Positions 26,552 to 36,917 of a DNA stretch of 64,000 bases are shown here, piece after piece (position 1 is the stretch's first letter; the number at the start of each line of letters is the position of its first letter). The notes below the pieces were generated by a model that did no database searches, had not been told where the DNA came from, and saw only the letters and a list, made by a program, of their open reading frames with translations. This DNA is from Dyadobacter luteus (GTDB lineage: Bacteria > Bacteroidota > Bacteroidia > Cytophagales > Spirosomataceae). The translations under genes and the position numbers were made by a program. The stretch is taken from assembly GCF_003383615.1 (NCBI RefSeq), contig NZ_QNUL01000004.1, positions 1-64,000 of the forward strand, written 5' to 3'.

Positions 26552-27544
26552 ATGGAAGAGAAGCAATTCCTGGAAATTCTGGTTAAGAGATATATTAACA
26601 ACAACCTCAGACAGGATGAGATGGAAGCCTTTTTTCATTTACTGAAGCAGGGGAAATTGGATGAGATACTTGAAAGGAATTTGCGTGACGAGAAGTACGA
26701 CCAGGTGCCGAAAGTGATTAAACATAAGCCCCGACATTTCTCGGGTTTGACTTCCAATACTTTTAAAATAGCAGCTGGTCTGCTGATGATTATCGGTATT
26801 GGTGTTTTTGCACTGCTGAACAGGTTTGCATTGAGCGAATTCGTTTATGAAAGTAGTCTGGTGAGCGTTAGCACAGGTAAAAATCAGAAGAAGAAAATAA
26901 AGCTTTCTGACGGATCCTTGCTTTGGTTGAATGAGTCGACGTCGGTCAAATACCCGGCCAGTTTCGAGCCGGATGCAAGGAAGGTAATCCTGGTAGAGGG
27001 TGAGGTATACTTCGATATCAAAAGAGATGAAAAACGTCCTTTTCTGGTGTCGGCTGCGGGTACAACGACAAAGGTTTTAGGTACGGCGTTCAACATCAGA
27101 TCCTACAGTCACCTGCAAAATGTACAGGTTACCGTTACAAGAGGTAAGGTGGCAGTTGAGAAGTCAGTTTGTAATGATACCAGGAAGATTACAAAGGTTT
27201 TACTTCCGAATGAGCAGGTCAGTGTTGATCTGAAAACGCGGGAAATAAAGAAGGTGGCTGTCAACAGTGCGAATTCGGTAGCGTGGACAGCCGGGAAATT
27301 ACTTTTTGACAATGAGTCACTTGGTAATATTCTGGCGGTGATCGAAAATAAGTTTGATGTGCATGTGTCGCTGTCGGATGAAAGTGTCAGGGAGTACAGA
27401 GCATCAGCGGAGTTTGTTTATTCCGACTCGCTTGACCATATACTGGAGCTGCTTACTATGGCTAACAGCTTGAATTACAAAATTGAAGACAATAAAGTGA
27501 CGATAAGTAAAAAGAGAAAATCCGTTAACAATATGCCTATGTAG
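26552..27544 (+). CDS. FecR-family anti-sigma factor
   Basis: 330 residues. The cytoplasmic N-terminal part (1-70) is followed by a single membrane helix (about 71-89). The periplasmic FecR domain has LSDGSLLWLNESTSVKYP and VEGEVYFDIKRDEKRPF, and a C-terminal DUF4974-like domain lies near 255-320. The start at ATG 26552 (MEEKQFLEIL) is chosen over an upstream in-frame ATG at 26498 that adds an unconvincing 18 residues. It should hold the sigma factor inactive until contacted by the STN domain of the downstream SusC. The 268-base AT-rich gap before it may hold a separate promoter. Confidence 0.92.
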   Translation: MEEKQFLEILVKRYINNNLRQDEMEAFFHLLKQGKLDEILERNLRDEKYDQVPKVIKHKPRHFSGLTSNTFKIAAGLLMIIGIGVFALLNRFALSEFVYESSLVSVSTGKNQKKKIKLSDGSLLWLNESTSVKYPASFEPDARKVILVEGEVYFDIKRDEKRPFLVSAAGTTTKVLGTAFNIRSYSHLQNVQVTVTRGKVAVEKSVCNDTRKITKVLLPNEQVSVDLKTREIKKVAVNSANSVAWTAGKLLFDNESLGNILAVIENKFDVHVSLSDESVREYRASAEFVYSDSLDHILELLTMANSLNYKIEDNKVTISKKRKSVNNMPM

Positions 27545-27691
27545 AAGACAATACAAAAAATAAACCGGCGAACAGAAGCCCGCCGGAATGCTTGGATAGA
27601 CAGATCAGAACGTAACGCCAATCACCAACTGACCAGCTATCAAATGTTTGAATTAATGTTTTAACGACTAACCCAAAACACATTCAAAGGT

Positions 27692-30600
27692 ATGAAAAAT
27701 TGTACCAGTAGTTTACTGTCCATTACTAAATGGACACTCAAATTCTCCTGTTTCCTTGTTTTACTGGTTGTTTCAGCGCATTCCGGATTGCAGGCGGGAC
27801 CATCACGCTCACAGAGCCTTCAGGAGGTGACAATTGATCTTACGCTGAAAGACAAAAGTCTTAAAGATGCGCTCGGGGTTATTAATAAAAAGACAGGTTT
27901 TCGTTTTGTCTACAATGAAGATCTGATTGCACCTTACAGGGTCAATATCAATGCCAGCAAAAAGCGTGTCGACGAGGTGCTCGACGAAATGCTGAGCCCT
28001 ACCAAACTTGCTTACCGGGAACAAAAGGGTACTGTTGTTATCATTGAGAAGGAGACCAAAATGACTGGCCTGCTTAGGACAGAACTACCCTCTGCAGAAT
28101 CAAAGATGGCCGACAAGGAGATTTCGGGTATAATTACAGACTCGGAAAACGGAGACGCGTTACCGGGTGTGTCGGTACTGATCAAAGGAACAACGACGGG
28201 GACTATCACCGATATGGAGGGGAAGTACAGCCTGAAAGTTTCGGACAAAGGAACTCAGGTGCTTGTGTTTTCCTATGTAGGGTATGTCGCGCAGGAAATT
28301 ACAGTGGGTAGCCAGACTGCCCTGAACATCAAATTGGCAGCAAGTACACGTCAGTTGAGTGAATTGATGGTCGTGGGATATGGCACAATGTCGAAGGAGG
28401 AATTTACGGGTTCGGCAGCGCGTGTTTCAGGAGAAAAGCTGAAAGATATGCCTGTTCAGAGTTTTGACCAGGGTTTAGCAGGACGCGCGACCGGTGTAAG
28501 CATAGGCCAGCCAAATGGTGTTTTGAATAATGCTCCAGTAATCAGGATCAGAGGGATTAATTCGATTTCTCTGAGTTCTTATCCGCTTATTGTTGTGGAT
28601 GGCATTCCTATCAATACCGGCGATGTTTCTGCCAACTCAACTGTTGCCAATAACCCGCTTGGTGATATTAATCCGGCTGACATCGAGTCAATTGATGTAT
28701 TGAAAGATGCGGCTTCTACTTCTATTTATGGTTCAAGGGCTGCTGCAGGTGTATTGTTGATCACTACCAAAAGCGGTAAGACAGGAAAAGCAAAGGTTAC
28801 TTATGAAGGCTGGGCAGGTGCTACAAGAGCTACGCGTTTGCCAACGATGCTGGACGCGGAACAGTTTATGACCATTAAAAATGAGGCAGTTATGAATGCC
28901 AAAATTTTAGGTGGAAATGCCAACAATGATGCCGTCGCCTCTGCACTGTTTTTTCCTACATACAATGAAGACGGCTCGATTGTGAACACCAACTGGTACG
29001 ATAAAGTATACCAGACAGGTTTTTCGCAAAATCACAGCGTAAGCATTTCGGGTGGTTCAGAATCTACGAAGTACTATTTTTCGAGTAATTACAGCAATCA
29101 GAGCGGGATTCTTAAAACTAATGAATTCACCAGAAAAGCTGCCCGTTTTAATGTGGACCATAAGTTGAATTCGTGGTTGTCATTTTCGAGTAATATCAAT
29201 TACAATACCAGTCTGAATTCTTCACCCAATACAGGATCTCTGTCAGGGAATGCTTTTGGTTTGGTAGGTTCGGCTCGTCTGGCGTGGCTTTCTGCACCCA
29301 ACGTATATGCTGTGAATCCCGATGGTTCCTATAATTTGAGTAATTCCAATACGATGGGTATGGGTAATAACAACGTTGCCAGCAACTTCTACAACCCGAT
29401 CCCCCTTTTGGATCTGAATAAATACACCTCTGAAAATGATCGTATCATTGCCAATTTCGGAGCTACAGTAAAGATTGTGAAAGGCCTTCAGTATAAATTT
29501 AATTATGCCATGGACCGTCTCAAAGTAGAGAATGTGGCATTTAACAGTCCTGTACACGGTCCAGGTTTTTCAACCAACGGAAGTGCAACCAACAGCAGCA
29601 GGCTGATCAATAACCTGAACTGGACAAGCACGCTGAACTATCAGACCTCGTTTGCTACGAAGCATAATGTTTCTCTTCTGGCCGGTTATGACATTCAGAA
29701 ATTTAATACTTCAGGCTGGGGAGCTACCCGTACGCAGTTGTCAGATCCTTTCTTCAATGAGATTCAGGGAAGCTATGGCCAGATTGCCCCTACGGCAAAC
29801 GTGTTGACTCAGAGTGCGCTTGTGTCTTTCTTCTCTCGTTTTACCTATGATTTCGACAAACGTTATTTCTTCACCTTAAACTACCGCCGCGACGGAAACT
29901 CAGCTTTGGGTAGTGGTAAGAAATATGGAAACTTCGGAGGGGTATCCGGTGGATGGACCTTGTCGGAGGAGGAGTTTTATAAATCCTCTGCACTGGCCGA
30001 CATTATGAGCAGCGTGAAGCTTCGCGCGAGCTGGGGACGGGTGGGTAACTCTGGTGTTAGTGCATTCGGTTCACTGGCTTTGTACGAGTCATCACTTTAT
30101 GCAGCTGTACCTACCTGGAATTTCAGCCAGGGCGGAAATCCTGATCTGGGTTGGGAAACCAGTAACCAGACCAACATTGGCGCGGATCTGAGTTTTCTCA
30201 ATGACCGGATTCAACTGGAAGCGACTTACTATGCAAACAGCGTGAACGGTTTGATTCTGAATGTGCCACAGTCTCCTTCCAAGGGGATTCCGGGAGATGC
30301 GATTCTGATGAACATCGGTAGCATGTACAACCGCGGTCTTGAACTGGGTATCAATGCCAGCATTATCCGCCGAGGTAAGTTCAGCTGGAACACGAGCATT
30401 AACTATACCAAAAATAAAAATAAGGTTACTGAGCTCTACGGAGCAGGTACCGAACTTGTAGGAACCACATCTACCGCTGCCGAAGCAACCAATATCACGC
30501 GTGTAGGCTATTCTGTGGGTAGTTTGTATGGAGCGAAAACAGATGGAGTAAATCCTGAAAACGGTCAGCGCGTATTTATCAACGGTGCCGGCGACAGGGT

Positions 30601-31213
30601 TCAGTACAGTCACGTTGTACCATCAGGAGGTAGCCGCTGGACTTACCTTGACGGTACGGCAGCACCTGCTATCGGGGTGAATGACTACTACCTGCTGGGT
30701 AACGCGCTGCCAACGTACTATGGTGGGTTTATCAATACTATCAAATACGGAAATTTTGATCTGGGTGTCAATTTCACCTACTCAGGCGGTAACCTGGTTA
30801 TGAACGGAACGAAAGGGACATGGCGCGACCAGCGTTTCTGGAATAATACGACCGAGGTGCTTGAACGCTGGACAACGCCAGGTCAGGTGACGAATATCCC
30901 GCGCGTGGTGTATGGTGATTTGCTTTCCAACGGTTCATCATGGCCTATTTCTGAAAATGCTGAAAAAGGCGATTTCCTGAGATTACAGTCTGTTTCTCTG
31001 GGATACAAAGTGCCAACGCCTGCCCTGAGCAAAATCGGGATCAGTTCTGTAAGGCTCTATACGCAGGTCTTCAACGCATTTATCCTGACTAAATACACAG
31101 GTACGGATCCTGAAATTTCAGTAAATGGTAATTCCAATACTACCCCTGGTGTTGACAAAAACTCAATTCCGCAGGGGCGTACAATTACATTCGGTTTGAA
31201 TCTCGGATTCTGA
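27692..31213 (+). CDS. STN-containing SusC/RagA-family TonB-dependent transducer
   Basis: 1173 residues. After a signal sequence (membrane segment about 15-30) comes a Secretin/TonB N-terminal (STN) signalling domain (about 45-125, with DKSLKDALGVINKKTGFRF). A carboxypeptidase-regulatory-like domain follows (ISGIITDSENGDALPGVSV), then the TonB-box-like LMVVGYGTM, a plug with VIRIRGINSISLSSYPLIV, and a large beta-barrel ending FGLNLGF. The STN domain marks it as the outer-membrane end of the FecI/FecR circuit encoded just upstream. It pairs with the SusD gene 19 bases downstream. From the amidohydrolases and proteases that follow, the cargo is inferred to be a peptide or amide compound. Confidence 0.94.
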   Translation: MKNCTSSLLSITKWTLKFSCFLVLLVVSAHSGLQAGPSRSQSLQEVTIDLTLKDKSLKDALGVINKKTGFRFVYNEDLIAPYRVNINASKKRVDEVLDEMLSPTKLAYREQKGTVVIIEKETKMTGLLRTELPSAESKMADKEISGIITDSENGDALPGVSVLIKGTTTGTITDMEGKYSLKVSDKGTQVLVFSYVGYVAQEITVGSQTALNIKLAASTRQLSELMVVGYGTMSKEEFTGSAARVSGEKLKDMPVQSFDQGLAGRATGVSIGQPNGVLNNAPVIRIRGINSISLSSYPLIVVDGIPINTGDVSANSTVANNPLGDINPADIESIDVLKDAASTSIYGSRAAAGVLLITTKSGKTGKAKVTYEGWAGATRATRLPTMLDAEQFMTIKNEAVMNAKILGGNANNDAVASALFFPTYNEDGSIVNTNWYDKVYQTGFSQNHSVSISGGSESTKYYFSSNYSNQSGILKTNEFTRKAARFNVDHKLNSWLSFSSNINYNTSLNSSPNTGSLSGNAFGLVGSARLAWLSAPNVYAVNPDGSYNLSNSNTMGMGNNNVASNFYNPIPLLDLNKYTSENDRIIANFGATVKIVKGLQYKFNYAMDRLKVENVAFNSPVHGPGFSTNGSATNSSRLINNLNWTSTLNYQTSFATKHNVSLLAGYDIQKFNTSGWGATRTQLSDPFFNEIQGSYGQIAPTANVLTQSALVSFFSRFTYDFDKRYFFTLNYRRDGNSALGSGKKYGNFGGVSGGWTLSEEEFYKSSALADIMSSVKLRASWGRVGNSGVSAFGSLALYESSLYAAVPTWNFSQGGNPDLGWETSNQTNIGADLSFLNDRIQLEATYYANSVNGLILNVPQSPSKGIPGDAILMNIGSMYNRGLELGINASIIRRGKFSWNTSINYTKNKNKVTELYGAGTELVGTTSTAAEATNITRVGYSVGSLYGAKTDGVNPENGQRVFINGAGDRVQYSHVVPSGGSRWTYLDGTAAPAIGVNDYYLLGNALPTYYGGFINTIKYGNFDLGVNFTYSGGNLVMNGTKGTWRDQRFWNNTTEVLERWTTPGQVTNIPRVVYGDLLSNGSSWPISENAEKGDFLRLQSVSLGYKVPTPALSKIGISSVRLYTQVFNAFILTKYTGTDPEISVNGNSNTTPGVDKNSIPQGRTITFGLNLGF

Positions 31214-31232
31214 TATCCTCAAAAACTTATTT

Positions 31233-32705
31233 ATGATTATGAAACAGATCAATGTTAATCCGATAAGAACATTTGCACTTAAACTGGCGGTAGCGGTACT
31301 TCCGTTAGGTCCGGCTCTGGTTTCCTGTAATGAAAAAGAACTTCTGAACCCGGTACCTGATACTTCTCTGCAGGATGCCTTCCTGTTTGATACACCTGAG
31401 CGGGTTCTTGGACAGGTCAATGGGATGTACGCGGCTTTGAAAAATGGTAGTTTTCTGGGAGGAAGGTATCTGATGCTGGCAGATATCCGCGGAGAGGAGT
31501 TTATTAACCGTACTCAGAACGTATTTACCGGCTATGATGCCTGGAGTCATACTGTAACTTCAGGTTCTAATGATGCCTCGTCTGCCTGGGGTACGGCGTA
31601 TACGGCGGTTAATGCTGCGAACCTGATCATTGATGGACTGGCTGAACATCCCGATGCCGTTCCCGCAGCCACAGCTGCACAGTATCTTGCAGAAGCCAAA
31701 TTTGTGAGAGCCATTGGTTATTTCAATCTGATCACGCGTTACGGACAACCTTTCACCAAAGATCAGGGAGCATCCCCGGGTATACCGCTTCGTCTGAAGG
31801 GAGAAAAAACGCCAGCTAACAATGATCTTGCCAGAAGTACTGTGGCGCAGGTATATGCTCAGATTCTTGCTGATCTGGAAGCAGCTGAGACAGACCTGCC
31901 ATTGAACTATTCAACTGCGCTGCTGAACACGACAAGAGCTCATAAAAACTCTGCTATCGCACTCAAAACAAGAGTCTATCTGAATATGGGTAATTATGCC
32001 AAAGTGGTGGAAGAGTCTAAAAAGATTGTGTCCGATACGGCGCCATTCACTGCAGCAACCGGCGTGAGGCATGCATTACAGTCCAGCATCGCTCCTGTAT
32101 TCACTACAAACTTCACGACTGTTGAGTCCATCTTCTCTATGCCAATGACTGCGTTGAACCTGATCAGCGGTCAAAATTCTTTGGCATACATCTATAACCA
32201 GAACGTGGAGTATAATCTGAATCCGTCCGGAATTTTGGGTGATGCTACATGGCGGGCCACTGATACAAGAAGAACAGAGTTCGTCAGGGTTTCGGGAACG
32301 CTGAGTTACCTGAAAAAATACAACCAGACCAACCCGACGCTGGATTATGTACCATTGATCAGATACGCCGAGGTATTGCTCAACTACGCTGAAGCTGCGG
32401 CCAAAATGGGCGACCTGCAAAAGGCCACGGCACTTTTGAACGCAGTCAGAAAGCGGTCTGATGCCACATACGAATTCCCGGCAAGTGCAACAGCAACAGC
32501 GGATGCTCTGGTAAAAACCATTCTGATCGAAAGAAGGATAGAGCTTTTGGGAGAAGGTTTCAGGTCGAATGATCTTACAAGAAATCTGCTAACGATTCCT
32601 GCCAAGGGAAGTGGTGGTCTTTCGGCTCCATCAATAGCTCCCACACAACCGGAGTATATTTTCCCGATTCCTAATTCTGAGCTTTCTACCAATAAGCTTT
32701 TGTAA
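31233..32705 (+). CDS. SusD/RagB-family nutrient-binding lipoprotein
   Basis: 490 residues, signal peptide ending in ALVSC and then NEKELLNPVPDTSLQDAF, a typical SusD opening. TPR-like helices (VRAIGYFNLITRYGQPFTKD, ARSTVAQVYAQILADLEAAE) and the C-terminal FPIPNSELSTN block complete the family pattern. It forms the lid of the preceding STN-SusC. A second ATG two codons in (MKQINV) is equally possible. Confidence 0.92.
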   Translation: MIMKQINVNPIRTFALKLAVAVLPLGPALVSCNEKELLNPVPDTSLQDAFLFDTPERVLGQVNGMYAALKNGSFLGGRYLMLADIRGEEFINRTQNVFTGYDAWSHTVTSGSNDASSAWGTAYTAVNAANLIIDGLAEHPDAVPAATAAQYLAEAKFVRAIGYFNLITRYGQPFTKDQGASPGIPLRLKGEKTPANNDLARSTVAQVYAQILADLEAAETDLPLNYSTALLNTTRAHKNSAIALKTRVYLNMGNYAKVVEESKKIVSDTAPFTAATGVRHALQSSIAPVFTTNFTTVESIFSMPMTALNLISGQNSLAYIYNQNVEYNLNPSGILGDATWRATDTRRTEFVRVSGTLSYLKKYNQTNPTLDYVPLIRYAEVLLNYAEAAAKMGDLQKATALLNAVRKRSDATYEFPASATATADALVKTILIERRIELLGEGFRSNDLTRNLLTIPAKGSGGLSAPSIAPTQPEYIFPIPNSELSTNKLL

Positions 32706-32857
32706 AGAAGTTGGTAAACGCTGTTGGAAAGGCAATGGGGAAGTCAATAGTTGAAAGTGTGCGGGATTAAACCGGCATTTCCGCTTCCCCGTTAGCTGTT
32801 TTCGCAGATGATTGAGTACAATCTGATAACTGATTTTAAACCTTTAATCTGTTCTTC

Positions 32858-34537
32858 ATGAAAAGGAATTTACGTGGCATTGCTCACTACAAACATATTT
32901 TGTCCAAAGGGATTTGTCTGGCAGGTACCCTGGCGTTTTTGTCGACTAGTGCGGAAGCACAAACAAAAATGACCCCGGCAAAAATTGATGCACTCAAAAC
33001 GGAGCTCACCAAAGAAATTGACAAGAACCAGAAGTTCTCTCAGGAAATGGTGGATATGATATTCAGTTTCGGAGAGCTTGGTTTCCAGGAAGTAGAAACA
33101 TCAAAATACCTGACGGATATTTTAAAGAAAAATGGTTTTACGATCGAATACGGTATCTCGGGCGTACCTACTGCGTGGACTGCAAAATGGGGATCGGGTA
33201 AGCCGGTAATAGCAGTAGGCAGTGATATTGACTGCATTCCCAAAGCTTCCCAAAAGCCCGGCGTTGCCTACCACGATCCTATTGTGGCAGGCGCACCGGG
33301 ACATGGAGAAGGACATAATTCTGGTCAGCCGCTGAACGTGACTGCCGTACTGGCTTTGAAAAAAGTAATGGAGCGGGAGAAAATTCCCGGTACGATCATG
33401 CTATGGCCGGGAGTTGCAGAAGAGCAGCTGGCTACCAAAGCTTATTATGTCCGTGATGGTTATTTCAAAGATGTCGACGCTTGTATTTTTACACACGTAG
33501 GTAACAATCTGGGTACTTCGTATGGAGATGGCGGCATGGTAGGGATGATCTCGGTGCGCTATGATTTCGAAGGACAGGCATCGCATGCAGGCGGAGCTCC
33601 CTGGCGAGGGAAAAGTGCTCTGGATGCGGTGGAGCTGATGAACATTGGCTGGAACTATCACCGCGAGCACATGGAACCAACGCAGCGTTCGCATTATGTA
33701 ATTACCGACGGTGGCGATCAGCCCAATGTAGTCCCTTCAAAAGCTTCGGTCTGGTATTATTTCCGTGAACGCAGCTACCCGAAAATCATGCAGATGTTTG
33801 AAGATGGGAAACGGATCGCGGAAGCGGCTGCCAAGATGACGAAGACAACGATGAAATACGAAGTACTGGGAAGTGCATGGCCGGGACATATGAACCAGCC
33901 TATTGCTGAGGCCATGTATGAAAATATCAAGATGGTAGGTTTACCCAAATGGAGTGAGGAAGATCAGAAACTGGCCAAAGCTTTGCAAAAAGAAATGCAA
34001 AGCCCGACAGAGCCGGGTAAAGGTTTTGATGGTTTGAGTACATCGCTCAGTCAATTGAGAAAGCCTGCTACTACACCTTCGGCAGGTGGTGGTGGCTCGG
34101 ATGATATCGCTGATATTTCCTGGAACATACCGACTATCGTATTGAATTATCCTTCCAATATTCCAGGCTTGCCTGGTCACCACTGGGCCAATGCGATTGC
34201 CATGGCTACACCTATTGCCCATAAGGGAGTGACAGCCGGTGCAAAAGCTGAAGCACTCACTTTGCTGGATATGTTTGTGAAGCCGGAAATTTTAAAAAAT
34301 GCCTGGACTTACTTCAACGATGTGCAGACCAAAGACACGAAGTATACACCTCTGATCTCAAAAACGGATAAGCCGGCGATCCATCTCAATAAAAAAATCA
34401 TGGAGGAGTTCAGGCCTGAGATGAAGAAGTATTATTACGATCCATCCAAATACGCGACTTATCTGGAGCAACTCGGTATTAAATATCCTACCGTGCGGGA
34501 GGATAAAGCAGGCACCACAACCGGCGGTGGTAATTAG
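32858..34537 (+). CDS. Exported M20-family amidohydrolase (AbgB-like), copy 1
   Basis: A 559-residue zinc amidohydrolase related to p-aminobenzoyl-glutamate hydrolase subunit B and other M20D carboxypeptidase-type enzymes. A signal peptide (through about residue 34, ending TSAEAQ) places it outside the cytoplasm. Metal-site motifs are GSDID (near 122), GHGEGHNSG (near 148-156), GVAEEQ (near 186-191) and a C-terminal SDDIADISW. The dimerisation segment FEGQASHAGGAPWRGKSALD is canonical. It follows SusD after a 150-base gap and is followed by a close paralogue, which points to tandem duplication. It probably removes acyl or amino-acyl groups from an amide imported or bound by the SusCD pair. 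Confidence 0.88.
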   Translation: MKRNLRGIAHYKHILSKGICLAGTLAFLSTSAEAQTKMTPAKIDALKTELTKEIDKNQKFSQEMVDMIFSFGELGFQEVETSKYLTDILKKNGFTIEYGISGVPTAWTAKWGSGKPVIAVGSDIDCIPKASQKPGVAYHDPIVAGAPGHGEGHNSGQPLNVTAVLALKKVMEREKIPGTIMLWPGVAEEQLATKAYYVRDGYFKDVDACIFTHVGNNLGTSYGDGGMVGMISVRYDFEGQASHAGGAPWRGKSALDAVELMNIGWNYHREHMEPTQRSHYVITDGGDQPNVVPSKASVWYYFRERSYPKIMQMFEDGKRIAEAAAKMTKTTMKYEVLGSAWPGHMNQPIAEAMYENIKMVGLPKWSEEDQKLAKALQKEMQSPTEPGKGFDGLSTSLSQLRKPATTPSAGGGGSDDIADISWNIPTIVLNYPSNIPGLPGHHWANAIAMATPIAHKGVTAGAKAEALTLLDMFVKPEILKNAWTYFNDVQTKDTKYTPLISKTDKPAIHLNKKIMEEFRPEMKKYYYDPSKYATYLEQLGIKYPTVREDKAGTTTGGGN

Positions 34538-34594
34538 TGGAGTTTAAGGCAAGATTAATCCAGCTTTTTAAAAGCCAAAAATACTTTTAGGATC

Positions 34595-36262
34595 ATGAAG
34601 AAAAATAACTTTTCAATTGCTGTTGTCCGGCGATATGCAGCTGCCTGTATTATTGGAGCAGCCATGTCTTTGCCTTCACAGGTAACGGCGCAGACAAAAA
34701 TGACACCGGCTAAAATTGATGCGCTGAAAACCGAACTGGCCAAAGAAATTGATGCGAATCAAAAGGCCACTCAGGAGATGGTGGATATGGTTTTCAGCTT
34801 CGGAGAATTGGGCTTTCAGGAATACGAAACTTCCAAATACCTGACTGACATTCTGCGTAAAAATGGTTTTACGATTGAAATGGGTATTGCTGGCATTCCT
34901 ACTGCCTGGACGGCTAAATGGGGAACAGGTAAACCACTCATCGCAGTTGGCAGTGATATCGACTGTATTCCCAAGGCTTCCCAGAAGCCGGGCGTTGCCT
35001 ACCATGATCCGATTGTAGAAGGTGCTCCGGGACATGGCGAAGGACACAATTCAGGTCAGCCGTTAAATATCACCGCTGTACTGGCACTGAAAAAAATCAT
35101 GGAACGGGAAAAACTTCCGGGTACGATCATGGTCTGGCCTGGTGTGGCCGAAGAGCAGCTTGGGACAAAAGCGTACTACGTTCGTGATGGCTTTTTCAAG
35201 GATGTGGACGCATGCATTTTTACGCACGTGGGTAACAATATGTCAGTTTCCTATGGCGATGGAGGAGGAAATGGAATGGTTTCGGCCCGGTTCAATTTTG
35301 AAGGACAGGCATCTCATGCAGGTGCAGCCCCATGGCGTGGAAAGAGTGCGTTGGATGCTGTCGAGCTGATGAACATTGGCTGGAATTACCATCGTGAACA
35401 CATGCAGACCACTCAGCGCTCTCACTATGTGATAACCGATGGCGGCGACCAACCTAATGTGGTGCCATCGAAAGCTTCGGTTTGGTACTACTTCCGGGAG
35501 CGAACTTATCCTAAAATCGTGGAAATGTACAATGACGGTATCCGTATTGCTGAGGCAGCGGCACAGATGACGGGTGCGAAAATGAGCTATGAGGTACTGG
35601 GCAGCGCGTGGCCGGGTCATTTCAATAAGCCGTTGGCAGAAGCTATGTATGAAAATATCAAGGCTGTAGGTTTACCAAAATGGTCTGAAGCTGATCAGAT
35701 ACTGGCCAAAGCGGCTCAGAAGGAAATGCAGAATCCTGAAGGCGATTCACTGCTTTCGACAAAAGGGTTGGCTACCACACTTAGTCCTCTTGCAAAACCT
35801 ACGGCCACTGCGTCTTCGGGCGGTGGAGGCTCTGATGATATTGCCGATATCTCCTGGAACGTACCTACAATTACCTTACGCTTCCCTGCGAATATTCCTG
35901 GTTTGCCTGGTCACCACTGGGCCAATGCGATTGCCATGGCTACGCCCATTGCACACAAAGGTGTAACGGCAGCAGCCAAAGTGCAGGCTATGACTTTACT
36001 TGATTTGTTTGTGAAGCCTGATGTGATCAAAAGTGCGTGGACTTATTTCAATGATGTGCAGACAAAGGATACCAAATACACGGCACTGATCTCAAAAACG
36101 GACAAGCCCGCCATATATCTGAATGAAAAAATTATGAATGAGTTCAGGCCTGAGATGAAAAAGTATTACTATGATCCTTCTAAATATGGCACTTATCTGG
36201 AGCAGCTGGGTATCAAATATCCGACTGTAAGAGAAGAAAAATCATCAGGCTCTGGTAAGTAA
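34595..36262 (+). CDS. Exported M20-family amidohydrolase (AbgB-like), copy 2
   Basis: A 555-residue paralogue of the preceding gene, colinear with it over almost its full length and nearly identical in the active-site blocks (GSDIDCIPKASQKPGVAYHD, GHGEGHNSG, GVAEEQL, SDDIADISW). Its own signal peptide ends near MSLPSQVTAQ. Differences concentrate in a low-complexity loop before the SDD motif (about 380-405) and in the signal peptide, so the two enzymes probably share mechanism but may differ in substrate. It starts 57 bases after copy 1 and the ABC transporter gene begins 10 bases after its stop. Confidence 0.88.
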   Translation: MKKNNFSIAVVRRYAAACIIGAAMSLPSQVTAQTKMTPAKIDALKTELAKEIDANQKATQEMVDMVFSFGELGFQEYETSKYLTDILRKNGFTIEMGIAGIPTAWTAKWGTGKPLIAVGSDIDCIPKASQKPGVAYHDPIVEGAPGHGEGHNSGQPLNITAVLALKKIMEREKLPGTIMVWPGVAEEQLGTKAYYVRDGFFKDVDACIFTHVGNNMSVSYGDGGGNGMVSARFNFEGQASHAGAAPWRGKSALDAVELMNIGWNYHREHMQTTQRSHYVITDGGDQPNVVPSKASVWYYFRERTYPKIVEMYNDGIRIAEAAAQMTGAKMSYEVLGSAWPGHFNKPLAEAMYENIKAVGLPKWSEADQILAKAAQKEMQNPEGDSLLSTKGLATTLSPLAKPTATASSGGGGSDDIADISWNVPTITLRFPANIPGLPGHHWANAIAMATPIAHKGVTAAAKVQAMTLLDLFVKPDVIKSAWTYFNDVQTKDTKYTALISKTDKPAIYLNEKIMNEFRPEMKKYYYDPSKYGTYLEQLGIKYPTVREEKSSGSGK

Positions 36263-36272
36263 TTAGTTTAAA

Positions 36273-36917
36273 ATGGTGGATGTTAAAGCAGTTTCTTATC
36301 AATATGCAGGCGCTGAAAGCATGACTTTCGGTGACCTGTGTATTGGTGCGGGAGAAAAATGGCTCTTAACAGGAGAGTCGGGAAGTGGAAAGTCAACTTT
36401 TCTGCATATACTGACAGGCATTCTCAAACCAGCAAGCGGAAAGGTGACCATTGACGGCACTGATATTTATTCACTCTCGTCCGCTGCTCAGGATCGTTTC
36501 AGAGGAAGAAATATAGGAATCGTTTTTCAACAGGCTCATCTGATCAAAAGTCTGACCATTCAGGAGAACCTGCTGTTGGCCCAGTCCTTTGCCGGTTTAC
36601 CAAAAAATAAAAAAAAAGTGAATCAAATGCTTCAGGAATTGGGAATCGGATCCAAGGCATTTAGTTATCCGCAGCAGCTCAGTCAGGGGCAGTTGCAACG
36701 CGCATCCATCGGCAGGGCGCTGATCAACCGGCCAGGATTACTTGTTGCCGACGAGCCTACATCCAGTCTGGATAACAGGAATGCGGATACGGTACTGAGG
36801 TTACTGCTTGATTTATCCAATTCTCACAACACGTCTTTGCTCGTATCGACGCATGATGACCGGGTAAAACCTGCCTTTTCAAATGTGTATAACCTTACTT
36901 TGAATGACGCCCGTTAG
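36273..36917 (+). CDS. LolD-like ABC transporter ATP-binding protein
   Basis: A 214-residue ABC ATPase of the LolD/MacB type. Walker A is GESGSGKS (35-42), the signature reads LSQGQ (usual LSGGQ), and Walker B is LLVADEP (near 157-163). The following permease gene overlaps it by 14 bases. With the FtsX-like permease and the DUF3299-like protein it forms a three-gene envelope transporter or mechanotransducer. Such ATPases do not transport solutes through a classic channel but move or extract substrates from the inner membrane or periplasm. Confidence 0.9.
   Translation: MVDVKAVSYQYAGAESMTFGDLCIGAGEKWLLTGESGSGKSTFLHILTGILKPASGKVTIDGTDIYSLSSAAQDRFRGRNIGIVFQQAHLIKSLTIQENLLLAQSFAGLPKNKKKVNQMLQELGIGSKAFSYPQQLSQGQLQRASIGRALINRPGLLVADEPTSSLDNRNADTVLRLLLDLSNSHNTSLLVSTHDDRVKPAFSNVYNLTLNDAR

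Noticed and set aside
27565..27586. CCGGCG/CGCCGG hairpin upstream of the STN-SusC gene, as a terminator
   Set aside because: A 6-bp stem with a 10-base loop and no T tract is too weak to call a terminator, and it lies inside the presumed FecR-SusC unit.
30092..30613. A 173-codon open frame on the minus strand
   Set aside because: It is antisense to the STN-SusC gene barrel region and has no recognisable features.
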